Below, one piece after another: positions 46,718 to 55,819 of a stretch of DNA of 64,000 nucleotides (its first letter is position 1; each line of letters opens with the position of its first letter). Source of the DNA: Psychrobacter immobilis (GTDB lineage: Bacteria > Pseudomonadota > Gammaproteobacteria > Pseudomonadales > Moraxellaceae); contig NZ_CAJGZJ010000004.1 in the NCBI RefSeq assembly GCF_904846225.1, positions 62,001 to 126,000 of the forward strand, written 5' to 3'. The position numbers and the translations under genes were made by a program. A model generated the notes under the pieces. That model made no database searches. It saw only the letters and a program-made list of their open reading frames with translations, and was not told the origin of the DNA.

Positions 46718-47350
46718 TTATCTAAAATCGCTATTTGGGCATTCTTGCTTATAACATTCAACGATAAAATCGCTATTTTCAAAGATACCTTCAATAACGT
46801 AAGTTTCACCAACGTATTTTCCTATATTTTGCTTTTGCCACAGGTTAATAGCATATTGACGCTTGGAAGATAAAAATAACTTTCCATAGCCCGTTTGTTT
46901 ATTGTTCTTAAATTGCCCAGCATAAATGCTACCATCGCTATAAGTATATGTGCCGTATCCTTGACGATTGCCCTTAATAATATCTCCTTGATACCCTTCT
47001 AAAAACTGGTCGCCTTTCAGAAATTCTGTAACCACATAACCATCAAGCTTGCCTTTCATCATAGAGCCCGTCTCTTTAGAGTATCTTTCATCATACTGGT
47101 ACCAATTCACAATACCTTCTCCATAGGCATAGCCCTGTTCACATTTACCTGACCAAGTAACGGTTTCGTTTCGTCTTGGAAAAGGGTTATGAACTTTACA
47201 ATGGTTATTTTGGCTCACGCTAAAACTGTCAGAAATTGCGTCTATTTTAGCTGGATTAGCTGGATTATAAGATGGGTAAGATGGCATGCTAACGAAAGCC
47301 GTGGCTCCTATTAGCAGTGTGATTAGAAAGCTGAGTTTATGGTAGTCCAT
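46718..47350 (-). CDS. MORN-repeat exported protein
   Basis: A 210-residue protein with an N-terminal membrane/signal segment (SFLITLLIGATAFVSM) and several MORN-type repeats: GYAYGEGIVNWYQYD, QGDIIKGNRQGYGTYTYSDG, YAGQFKNNKQTGYGKLFL. Two Cys near the C-terminus (VECYKQEC) may pair. MORN repeats mediate lipid or protein contacts; the role is unknown. A ribosome site (AAGGATC) is clear. It is AT-rich and lies between rtcB and rtcR with no obvious functional link. Confidence 0.8.
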   Translation of the reverse strand: MDYHKLSFLITLLIGATAFVSMPSYPSYNPANPAKIDAISDSFSVSQNNHCKVHNPFPRRNETVTWSGKCEQGYAYGEGIVNWYQYDERYSKETGSMMKGKLDGYVVTEFLKGDQFLEGYQGDIIKGNRQGYGTYTYSDGSIYAGQFKNNKQTGYGKLFLSSKRQYAINLWQKQNIGKYVGETYVIEGIFENSDFIVECYKQECPNSDFR

Positions 47351-47574
47351 AATAGATCCTTATATGTTATGTAGCCGAGATGGTTACTAACCTATTAAAT
47401 ATAGATTTAAAGTAAAGTTAGTATTTGAGATAAAGTGGCATATTAATTTTTATAGGATATATTCTATAATTATAGAAATAATAATACTTAATAAGATAAA
47501 AAGTATAAGATACTTTTAAATATTTTCTGAATTGATTATGGTTTTCACCTAAAGAAAATGAGAAGAATTAATAA

Positions 47575-48252
47575 ATGACAGATACAGCTAGAGTACTAAA
47601 ATCGCCATTAACACCTATCCAACATTTAATGAGTAGGCTATCAACAAGTACAAGAATGATCGTAGCATGTATGTTGGGTTTAGTCGCAGGGCTGATAACG
47701 CATAGCGGATTCTTTAATATTTTACACGTATTTTTATTTTTCATGATATTTGTAGTTGCGCTGACTATAAATCTACTAAATCGCATGATAAAAATAGGTA
47801 CGTTTATCAGCTTTTTATTTGGGGCTTTATTAGTAGGTTTATATCCTCATTCAGGCTTAGGGTCTAAGTTGTATATCTTGACAGTCATAGCAATTATTGC
47901 TTGGGCATTCATCATAGGTTGTGCTAAGTATGCACTGTCCAGACCAGAGACATATTTCAACTATTTTAATAATACAGTTCTGTGGGTATTGATATTTACA
48001 GTATCGTGGCTGGTGAAAGCAATGATAATCATCAATATCGCGATAACGGTGACCGCTATTGTAAAAATATTTCAACTACTACTGACGAATGATTGGACAG
48101 TTAAGCATGCTAAAGCTTATGCCTTTAGCGTACTACTACCAAGTATGTTGACTGTTAGCTTTTTCGCATATTCTCATAAAGCTCAAAATACTGATTTAGG
48201 CAGTAGTTATAATGAGGCTGTTAGGCAAATGATTATAAACACAGTTGAATAG
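47575..48252 (+). CDS. AT-rich hypothetical membrane protein upstream of rtcR
   Basis: A 225-residue polytopic protein with about six helices (starting near residues 27, 48, 74, 100, 135 and 186) and short loops. No family is recognised. GAGAAG precedes the ATG. It ends 67 nt before rtcR on the same strand and so could be co-transcribed with it. Confidence 0.72.
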   Translation: MTDTARVLKSPLTPIQHLMSRLSTSTRMIVACMLGLVAGLITHSGFFNILHVFLFFMIFVVALTINLLNRMIKIGTFISFLFGALLVGLYPHSGLGSKLYILTVIAIIAWAFIIGCAKYALSRPETYFNYFNNTVLWVLIFTVSWLVKAMIIINIAITVTAIVKIFQLLLTNDWTVKHAKAYAFSVLLPSMLTVSFFAYSHKAQNTDLGSSYNEAVRQMIINTVE

Positions 48253-48319
48253 AAGTGTAGAACCGAAAGACTGTCAAAAAACTTGATTTATTATCAGCGT
48301 TTTCTTTGCGAATCAAAAA

Positions 48320-50053
48320 GTGAAAAACATGCCAAATGATACACAGCACAACCAAAACACCACTAACAAAACTGCCGTCATCGGCTTTCTCGGAACCATC
48401 TTAGACAATGGCTTTAATGATAAGCGTTGGCAGCGCTGGCGTCCGACCGTTAGCCTAGGGTTGCATGATGAGCTATTGGTTGATGAGTTGCATATCTTAT
48501 ATAGCAAGCGTGATAAGCGTCTGTTTAATATTATCAAAAATGATGTGTCACAAGTTAGTCCGCATACGCAAGTAATTGGTCATCATGTGGGATTGTTGAA
48601 TCCGTGGGACTTTGCCGACGTTTATGCCGAGCTTTATGACTTTGTGGCAGGCTTTGATTTCAATGCGCACACGGACTATCTATTGCATCTAACGACTGGA
48701 ACGCACGTTGCGCAGATTTGCTGGTTTTTGTTAGTAGAAGCCGGATTTATTCCTGCTAATTTTATTCAAACGTCGCCGTGTCCCAGACCCGACCAAGCTG
48801 ATCCACAAGGTCGCTATCAAGTGATTGACCTAGATGTCTCGCGTTATGATGGCTTGCGTGAACGTTTTGAGGCCGAAAAGCAGCAACATTGGCAAACCTT
48901 GCAGGCCAATCTAGTCACGCAAAATGCCGCTTATCAACAGCTAATCTCCGATATCGAAAAGGTGGCGACGCGCTCGACCGCACCCATATTGCTTATGGGC
49001 GCGACAGGGGCAGGCAAGTCGCAACTGGCAAGCCAAATCTATGCGCTAAAGAAAGCCAAAGCGAACAGCACCACACAAAGCAAATACACGCTTGATAAAT
49101 TTATCGAAGTCAATTGTGCGACTTTGCGTGGTGATACGGCGATGAGTGTGTTGTTTGGTCATGTCAAAGGCGCATTCACGGGAGCGGCATCAAGTCGTGA
49201 TGGGCTACTAAAATCAGCCGATGGTGGTTTGTTATTCTTGGATGAAATTGGCGAGCTGGGTCTTGATGAGCAAGCCATGCTACTTACTGCTTTAGAGGAG
49301 CAGCGTTTTTATCCGCTCGGTAGTGATACGCCGCTCAATGTCTCGTTTCAGCTGATGGCAGGCACCAATAAAGACTTGCGCCAAGCCGTTGCTGATGGTG
49401 AGTTTCGTGCAGATTTATTTGCACGATTGAACACGTGGACTTTCTTTTTGCCGTCACTCAAAGATCGTCTAGAAGATTTACCAGCCAATATCGATTATGA
49501 GTTGGCGCGCTTGGGCAGTGAGCAACAGCAGCAATATCGATTTACATCGGAAGCAAGAGTGCTCTATGAAAGCTTTGCCATGAGTGCAGATGCCACATGG
49601 CAAGGGAATTTTCGCGATTTGACCGCTAGTATGATTCGGCTAACGACGCTTGCTGAGAGTAACATGATTCGAGTAGATGACGTACAAGCGGAGATTGAAC
49701 GCTTAACGCATCTTTGGGTTTTGCCAAATAGCTTACATGTCTCAAATAATAGAATTAAAAATAGCCTAAGCAGAAATAAATCTGAACTAACGTTTAATCA
49801 CCAGTCAATTGAACAAGCAAGCCATGATCTTTTAAGCACATATCTAGATGAAGGCACGCTTGCACTGATTGATCCATTTGATACAGTACAATTGGCGTAT
49901 GTGATTGAGGTTTGTATTAACCATAAAAACCAAGCAGCGGCGGGGCGTTATCTGTATGAAAACTCACGCGATAAGCTCAGAAGTCCGAATGATAGCGATA
50001 GATTACGTAAATATCTGATGAAGTTTGGGCTTAGGTTTGATGAGTTAGGGTAG
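48320..50053 (+). CDS. rtcR: Sigma54-dependent RNA-repair activator RtcR
   Basis: A 577-residue activator. The RtcR/CARF-like sensor domain (about residues 20-185) begins KTAVIGFLGTILDNGF and includes TDYLLHLTTGTHVAQICWFLL. The AAA+ domain carries Walker A GATGAGKS at about 227, the sigma54-contact loop GAFTGA, Walker B LLFLDEIGEL, and R-fingers in FRADLFARLNTW. The C-terminal region has a helix-turn-helix-like end. It senses RNA ends and drives rtcB from the sigma54 site at 46484. The start may be the GTG at 48320 or ATG 48329. Confidence 0.95.
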   Translation: MKNMPNDTQHNQNTTNKTAVIGFLGTILDNGFNDKRWQRWRPTVSLGLHDELLVDELHILYSKRDKRLFNIIKNDVSQVSPHTQVIGHHVGLLNPWDFADVYAELYDFVAGFDFNAHTDYLLHLTTGTHVAQICWFLLVEAGFIPANFIQTSPCPRPDQADPQGRYQVIDLDVSRYDGLRERFEAEKQQHWQTLQANLVTQNAAYQQLISDIEKVATRSTAPILLMGATGAGKSQLASQIYALKKAKANSTTQSKYTLDKFIEVNCATLRGDTAMSVLFGHVKGAFTGAASSRDGLLKSADGGLLFLDEIGELGLDEQAMLLTALEEQRFYPLGSDTPLNVSFQLMAGTNKDLRQAVADGEFRADLFARLNTWTFFLPSLKDRLEDLPANIDYELARLGSEQQQQYRFTSEARVLYESFAMSADATWQGNFRDLTASMIRLTTLAESNMIRVDDVQAEIERLTHLWVLPNSLHVSNNRIKNSLSRNKSELTFNHQSIEQASHDLLSTYLDEGTLALIDPFDTVQLAYVIEVCINHKNQAAAGRYLYENSRDKLRSPNDSDRLRKYLMKFGLRFDELG

Positions 50054-50155
50054 AGAGCTTATTACTTCATTATTAATGAGAAAAGATAATGATAATGTAG
50101 GGGTCATCGCAGGTTTAGCTAAAAATAGTCTATCAAATAAATAGGAGCTGTTGTT

Positions 50156-50926
50156 ATGTTATTTAATCCAGTGAGAAAAAGAGAAACTGCAATGATCGAT
50201 TTCTTAATCAATACTGAATATGATGCAGAAAGACCGATGGGTAACGTTGCTTTGAGCGGTATAAATATGCTTATTGGTGATTGGATAGTCGGCTTAAAAC
50301 CAGAAACTCAGGTTATCCTACCCAGTCGCATTGAGTGGCTACAAATGGCTATTGACACTAATGAGGTTTTTGATGGCCCTTATGAAAGTGAAACTTTCCA
50401 TAAATATAACCTATATAAACACTTAGCACTTGCTAAATGGTTATATACAGGCATAGATAGCCAAGAGGATTGGCAACATTCTAAAGCCCTTTTCGTCGAT
50501 AACTATGTCTCTGGAAATTGGTATGAAAAAAGAAAGTTTAGAACCGATGCTTTAGATGACTATTTAGCCTTATGTATCCAAGCAGAAAGTTATCAAGCTG
50601 GAGTTGATGAATTTGAAAAATATCACGGGCAGAAAAGCATCTCATTAAAGAGGAAGACGATAACACCTAGAGACTATGGTTATTTAGTTTGTCAAAATAA
50701 GTTAAACCCAGTTTACGACAATGCAACTATGATTGAGTTAGGCAGAAAGATATTGGTAGCTAATTTGGAAGATCACCCATGGCTAGGCTATGGTCAGTTC
50801 TCTACAGCGGCTATGTGGTTGAAAATAGTATATTGGCATAATGACAAAGATTTAACTCCAGAACAGACGCTTCTAAAGTGTTACGAAAATATGCCTAACG
50901 TCCCTAAACCTGATTTTATTTTATAG
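50156..50926 (+). CDS. Immunity-like hypothetical protein
   Basis: A 256-residue soluble, aromatic-rich protein that I cannot name with certainty (IDFLINTEYDAERPMGNVAL, TFHKYNLYKHLALAKWLY, NWYEKRKFRTDALDDYLALC). The style resembles polymorphic-toxin immunity proteins, but no toxin lies next to it. AT-rich. A GGAG site is 9 nt before the ATG; ATG 50192 is an alternative start. It follows rtcR by 100 nt. Confidence 0.7.
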   Translation: MLFNPVRKRETAMIDFLINTEYDAERPMGNVALSGINMLIGDWIVGLKPETQVILPSRIEWLQMAIDTNEVFDGPYESETFHKYNLYKHLALAKWLYTGIDSQEDWQHSKALFVDNYVSGNWYEKRKFRTDALDDYLALCIQAESYQAGVDEFEKYHGQKSISLKRKTITPRDYGYLVCQNKLNPVYDNATMIELGRKILVANLEDHPWLGYGQFSTAAMWLKIVYWHNDKDLTPEQTLLKCYENMPNVPKPDFIL

Positions 50927-51065
50927 TGTAGAAATCGCTATGAACAGCCTCGTAGTTTAAAATTCGAGAGAATACGACCATAAAAATATGAACAGACAAA
51001 TCTGAAATTAAAGACCGTACCGTTCGTAAGCTGATAAAAGCATAAAACGAAAACCCTTCTACTGG

Positions 51066-51899
51066 TCAGCTATCCAAGCCATGACCAATCCTTTCTGCCA
51101 ATGCATGCAACTTCAACACAATCGTCGCCGCATAGCCATCTGAATCCCAGTTGGCACTTGGGACACTGGCATTTAGCGAATAAGCGTACTGTCCAGTTGC
51201 GATATCGTAAACCCCAACGGCGACTGCCAATATATCGGTAGAAAACTCACCGTCAGAGAACGTATAACCATATTCTTTATGGTGCTCTACTGCATCATCT
51301 AAAGTGATTTGCGCATGGCGATAGGCTTCTTCAGATAAACTTTCTTGCAAATTACTACGAATGACCGCCTGCCGTGACGCCGAGCTGACAGCATAAAAAG
51401 CGCGTCCAATTGCGGTATATGCCACGGGCACTGCTGAGCCAACTTGTAAGTTGACCGAAAGACGAGCAGGGCTGCGACAACAAGCGTGATAACGCATTTC
51501 TCCTTCGACTTCGGTGGCTAAATTCACCGATACTTCATGTTCACTGGCAAACTGCCGCATCAATGGTTCAGCAAATGCCACCATATCATGACGCAGCCAT
51601 GCATTGGCGCTGAGCCTGACTGCACTACTTCCCAATTGATAATGTCCATGTTGTGTTGTACGTAAAAACCCAAGTGTGGTCAAGGTATGAATGAGGCGGG
51701 TAATGGTCGCTTTGGGCAATGTCGTCATTTGACATAATTGCTGGTGACTGAGCACCTCATGATGTTCAAAAGCAGCCAGTAACATCAACCCGCGCCCAAG
51801 AGCATTCACAAACTGTCGGTCGTTATCGTCTTTGCTTTGTTCAAGCGTACTATTTATTTGGTTCAGCAACGGCATGGCTGCTGGCAAGGACTTTGGCAT
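51066..51899 (-). CDS. IclR-family transcriptional regulator
   Basis: A 277-residue regulator. A winged-helix domain lies at about residues 25-85 (LMLLAAFEHHEVLSHQQLCQMTTLPKATITRLIHTLTTLGFL) and an IclR effector domain follows (YTAIGRAFYAVSS, EYGYTFSDGEFSTDILAVAVGVYD). It is divergent from gcdH across 176 bp, so it is the likely regulator of the glutaryl-CoA steps. Its closest named relatives are PcaR/PobR-type, but the effector is unknown. Confidence 0.9.
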   Translation of the reverse strand: MPKSLPAAMPLLNQINSTLEQSKDDNDRQFVNALGRGLMLLAAFEHHEVLSHQQLCQMTTLPKATITRLIHTLTTLGFLRTTQHGHYQLGSSAVRLSANAWLRHDMVAFAEPLMRQFASEHEVSVNLATEVEGEMRYHACCRSPARLSVNLQVGSAVPVAYTAIGRAFYAVSSASRQAVIRSNLQESLSEEAYRHAQITLDDAVEHHKEYGYTFSDGEFSTDILAVAVGVYDIATGQYAYSLNASVPSANWDSDGYAATIVLKLHALAERIGHGLDS

Positions 51900-51967
51900 T
51901 TTATACTCTTCTTTTTTTGATAAAGGTTTACAGTGCGGCGAAATTCTGCTTAAATAGTTTATATTAT

Positions 51968-51980
51968 GAAACTAAGTTTC
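51968..51980. promoter_or_regulatory. Candidate IclR operator in the regulator/gcdH spacer
   Basis: GAAACTAAGTTTC is an exact palindrome with a 3-nt centre. Two related GCGRAATT half-sites flank it (GGCGAAATTCTGC near 51938, AGCGGAATTAAG near 51984). Its position between divergent genes suits an IclR-type operator. Confidence 0.5.
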
Positions 51981-52075
51981 GCACAGCGGAATTAAGAAGT
52001 CAATAAACCACTAGCCTAATTTACAACATTGATCACTACTCATCGGTCAGAAAAGCTGACATCAAGGAGAGACAC

Positions 52076-53260
52076 ATGGCAACATCGACCAGCCCACGCT
52101 TTAATTGGGAAGACCCTTTTTTATTGCGCAATCAGCTCACTGACGAAGAGCGTATGGTAACAGACAGTGCCCAGCAATTTTTTCAAAAAGAGCTAATGCC
52201 CGGTATCATCGAGGCCAACCGTAACGAACATTTTGATCGTAACATCATGCGTCAAATGGGTGAAATGGGTTTACTTGGTGTGACCATCGAAGGTTATGGC
52301 TGTGCTGGTCTATCAAGTGTCGCCTATGGTCTGATTGCTAAGGAAGTGGAAGCCGTCGATTCAGGCTACCGTTCGGCGATGAGCGTGCAGTCAAGCCTAG
52401 TGATGCATCCTATTTGGGCATACGGTACCGAAGAGCAAAGAGAAAAATATTTGCCGAAGCTTGCGACAGGTGAGTACGTTGGCTGCTTTGGTCTGACTGA
52501 GCCAGATTCGGGTTCTGATCCTTCATCGATGTCAACGCGTGCGCGCGCCGTGGATGGCGGTTATGAGCTGACGGGTAACAAAATGTGGATTACCAACAGT
52601 CCTATCGCTGATGTGTTTGTGGTTTGGGCAAAAGATGACGCTGACGAGATCCGTGGTTTTGTTTTAGAAAAAGGTATGAAAGGGCTATCTGCGCCGAAGA
52701 TCGAAGGCAAGTTCTCACTGCGTGCATCAGTTACGGGTGAAATCGTCATGGACAAAGTGTTCGTACCTGAGGCCAATGCTTTTCCAGATATTCGTGGTCT
52801 AAAAGGCCCATTTGGCTGCTTAAATAAAGCCCGTTACGGTATTGCATGGGGAACGATGGGTGCGGCTGAGTTCTGCTGGAAAGCGGCCCGTCAGTACACG
52901 CTAGATCGTAAGCAATTCGGTCGTCCGCTAGCTGCAACGCAGTTGGTACAGTTGAAGCTTGCCAACATGCAGACTGAAATCACCTTAGGTCTACAAGCCG
53001 CGCTACGTGTTGGTCGTTTGATGGATGAAGACAACGCTGCGCCTGAGATGATTTCCATGATTAAACGTAATAATTGTGGCAAGGCATTAGACATTGCTCG
53101 CATTGCTCGTGATATGCACGGTGGTAATGGTATTTCTGATGAATATCACATTATCCGTCATGTCATGAATTTGGAAGCGGTCAATACCTATGAAGGAACG
53201 CACGACATTCACGCACTGATCTTAGGTCGTTCGCAGACAGGTATTCAGGCATTTTACTAA
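52076..53260 (+). CDS. gcdH: Glutaryl-CoA dehydrogenase
   Basis: A 394-residue acyl-CoA dehydrogenase. N-terminal [20 protein letters not shown] is typical of Gcd[16 protein letters not shown] and [17 protein letters not shown] (FAD-contact), [29 protein letters not shown] and the catalytic Glu in [16 protein letters not shown] near residue 371 follow. It oxidises and decarboxylates glutaryl-CoA to crotonyl-CoA. It has a strong ribosome site (AAGGAGAG) and precedes the CoA-transferase gene. Confidence 0.96.
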   Translation: MATSTSPRFNWEDPFLLRNQLTDEERMVTDSAQQFFQKELMPGIIEANRNEHFDRNIMRQMGEMGLLGVTIEGYGCAGLSSVAYGLIAKEVEAVDSGYRSAMSVQSSLVMHPIWAYGTEEQREKYLPKLATGEYVGCFGLTEPDSGSDPSSMSTRARAVDGGYELTGNKMWITNSPIADVFVVWAKDDADEIRGFVLEKGMKGLSAPKIEGKFSLRASVTGEIVMDKVFVPEANAFPDIRGLKGPFGCLNKARYGIAWGTMGAAEFCWKAARQYTLDRKQFGRPLAATQLVQLKLANMQTEITLGLQAALRVGRLMDEDNAAPEMISMIKRNNCGKALDIARIARDMHGGNGISDEYHIIRHVMNLEAVNTYEGTHDIHALILGRSQTGIQAFY

Positions 53261-53474
53261 TTTTTTAGAAGAAAATCGTTAATACGGTTTTATCTCATTA
53301 CGTGCGTTGCTGTCTGGCTTTTTACAAAGCATTTATAGACAGTAGCGTACGTTTTTTAGTTGTTATTCATCATTTATCTATCAGTTTCTTATTGAAAGAT
53401 ACAGAAAACTAAATGATGAATGGCAATTTTTTTAATAAATAAACAAAGAATACGTTACACAGTAAGGGAATATT

Positions 53475-54683
53475 ATGATGGATATGGCCGATATACCAAA
53501 AGGTGCATTGCATGGTATCAAGGTACTCGATTTATCGAGAGTATTGGCAGGTCCTTCTTGTACCCAAGTACTTGCTGATTTGGGCGCAGAAGTTATCAAA
53601 GTTGAGCGTCCGCACATTGGTGATGAAACGCGCCATTGGGCACCGCCAGTATTCAGTGATGACACGTCTGCCTATTATGCGACCATCAATCGTAATAAAA
53701 AATCATTAACCGTAGACATTACCACGCCAGCAGGGCAGACCATTATCAAGCAACTCATCGCTGATAGTGATATCGTCGTTGAGAACTTTAAAGTCGGCGG
53801 TCTCAAAAAATACGGTCTAGATTACGATAGTCTAAAACTGGACAACCCGCGCCTGATTTATGCGTCTTTAACGGGTTTTGGTCAGACTGGGCCTGATGCC
53901 AAACGCCCTGGTTACGATTATATTATCCAAGGTCTGTCTGGGCTGATGAGTATTACTGGCCCGAGCGATGGCGAACCACACAAGGTCGGTGTGGCAGTCG
54001 TTGATTTGTTTGCCGGTTTGCAGCTGACGATTGGTATTCAAGCGGCATTATTGGCACGTCAACATAGCGGACTTGGACAACACGTTGATGTTGCTCTCTT
54101 AGACAGTGCGCTTTCTATGCTGGCCAACGTTGGTATGAATCATTTGGCGTCGGACAAAATACCACCGAGATTGGGCAATCAACATCCAAGTATCGTGCCT
54201 TATCAAGTGTTTGCCGCTGCAGGCGCCGCGCACTTTATCTTAGCTTGCGGCAATGATAGCCAGTTTGCCAAGCTTTGTGATGTGTTAGACGTTGATTGGC
54301 ATACTGACGAGCGTTTTTTGACCAATCCAGCAAGAGTTGTAAATCGCAAGCTGCTATGCGATTGGCTGATGGATAAGTTTGCACAGCAACCGCGAGCGCA
54401 TTGGTTGGCAGTCCTAGATCAGGCAGGTATTCCGTGCGGCGCGATTCATAACGTGGCTGAAGCCTTAGCTATGCCGCAAGTGCAAGCGCGCGAGATGATC
54501 ATTGATTTCGCAGCACAAGGCAGCCCTGTCAGAGCACTGGGCAACCCTATTAAATTATCCGCATCGCCTGTCAGCTATCGTACACCGCCACCGCAATTGA
54601 GCGAACATACCGATAGCACACTTCATGATCTTGGTTATGACAGTGACATGATTGCCAAGCTTAAAGCGGATGGGATTGTTTGA
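53475..54683 (+). CDS. CaiB/BaiF-family CoA transferase (likely glutarate-activating)
   Basis: A 402-residue family III CoA transferase. IKVLDLSRVLAGPSCTQVLADLGAEVIKVERP is the family N-terminus, and the catalytic Asp is in VAVVDLFAGLQLTIG or PSDGEPHK nearby. GNQHPSIVPYQVF is a further CaiB motif. Next to gcdH, such enzymes usually make glutaryl-CoA from glutarate with a CoA donor. That substrate is inferred from context. The gene is 214 nt after gcdH on the same strand. Confidence 0.9.
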   Translation: MMDMADIPKGALHGIKVLDLSRVLAGPSCTQVLADLGAEVIKVERPHIGDETRHWAPPVFSDDTSAYYATINRNKKSLTVDITTPAGQTIIKQLIADSDIVVENFKVGGLKKYGLDYDSLKLDNPRLIYASLTGFGQTGPDAKRPGYDYIIQGLSGLMSITGPSDGEPHKVGVAVVDLFAGLQLTIGIQAALLARQHSGLGQHVDVALLDSALSMLANVGMNHLASDKIPPRLGNQHPSIVPYQVFAAAGAAHFILACGNDSQFAKLCDVLDVDWHTDERFLTNPARVVNRKLLCDWLMDKFAQQPRAHWLAVLDQAGIPCGAIHNVAEALAMPQVQAREMIIDFAAQGSPVRALGNPIKLSASPVSYRTPPPQLSEHTDSTLHDLGYDSDMIAKLKADGIV

Positions 54684-54797
54684 TTTTTTTAAAGCCGAAC
54701 GATTATTTATTATCAATTCTGTGAAAAATTATCTTAGCCTTACTGTATTTTTTATAGTGGATTAACTATATATCATTTCATCATAAAGCTCATGACA

Positions 54798-55568
54798 TTA
54801 TCGTCCAGCGTTAGGAATAAACCCCAAACGCTGCTCAATTTCCTCAGCCAACTCAATCAGCACCGCGCTGACCTCAGCCCGCTTGACTTCATACTCTCTT
54901 TGTAAAAAACTCACCGCCATACCTGCAACCGCTTTGCCTGAGGCATTGCGTACGTACGTGCCCAAACAATACATACCCTCGCGCAGTTGCCCATCATCGA
55001 GTGAGATGCGGCTGTCTTGAATTGCCGTGAGCTCCTTAGATAAATCGGTAAAATTATCGACACCGTATGGCGTCATAGGTGTAGGAAAGCCTTGTGCATA
55101 TAGGGATTTTATACTGTCCATAGACAATGTCGAAAGCATGGCTTTACCCGTGGCAGAAAAAACCGCAGGAATGCGAACACCCGCACGGAAAGTAAAACCG
55201 AGCGGCGCGGGCGACTCATGACAGGCCAAAAACACCACTTCCCCTAAATCCAGTTTCGACAAGGTAACCGTGTGCTGAAGTAACACAGGATACTGCACGA
55301 TAAGGTCTTTGAATAACTGAACCACGCCCTGCTGCTGCTCATACTTACCTGCCCAATACATCAAATACGAGCCTAAATGAAAGCGACTGTCAGTGTCTTT
55401 ATAGATGACATGCTTGGCCAATAAGCTTTGCAATATATTATGGGTTGAGCTACGAGGCAGCATCAATTCTTTAGCAATATAAGCCGCCGTCAAAGGCTGC
55501 GGGCTGTCGGTAATTAAATCCAGAATTTGAAAGGTTTTGTCCAATGCAGGAACGGCAGTCAAGCTCAT
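54798..55568 (-). CDS. IclR-family transcriptional regulator
   Basis: A 256-residue regulator with winged helix (LDLITDSPQPLTAAYIAKELMLPRSSTHNILQSLLAKHVI, about 15-55) and effector domain (FSATGKAMLSTLS, SLDDGQLREGMYCLGTYVRNASG). It is divergent from the semialdehyde dehydrogenase gene, which it probably controls. It is clearly distinct from the IclR protein at 51066. AGAGG precedes the ATG. Confidence 0.9.
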   Translation of the reverse strand: MSLTAVPALDKTFQILDLITDSPQPLTAAYIAKELMLPRSSTHNILQSLLAKHVIYKDTDSRFHLGSYLMYWAGKYEQQQGVVQLFKDLIVQYPVLLQHTVTLSKLDLGEVVFLACHESPAPLGFTFRAGVRIPAVFSATGKAMLSTLSMDSIKSLYAQGFPTPMTPYGVDNFTDLSKELTAIQDSRISLDDGQLREGMYCLGTYVRNASGKAVAGMAVSFLQREYEVKRAEVSAVLIELAEEIEQRLGFIPNAGR

Positions 55569-55819
55569 AAAAACCTCTAAAAGTTAGTAAAATAAAAAAT
55601 TGTGACAATAAAAAAATTATTAATTGATTAAAAAAATGACATTAAGGGTTGCAAAGTGAAGGTTATCCTTTCTATAATGATGTCTCGCATATAGAATTTG
55701 TGTTCAGTATATTGAACAAATAATAAGTTATCAATAATTATTTTATACCTAACCTTTTATTTATAACTATTTACTTCTCGTTATAAACCTGCAATTCCTA
55801 ATTAACAAGGAGCGTTAAT

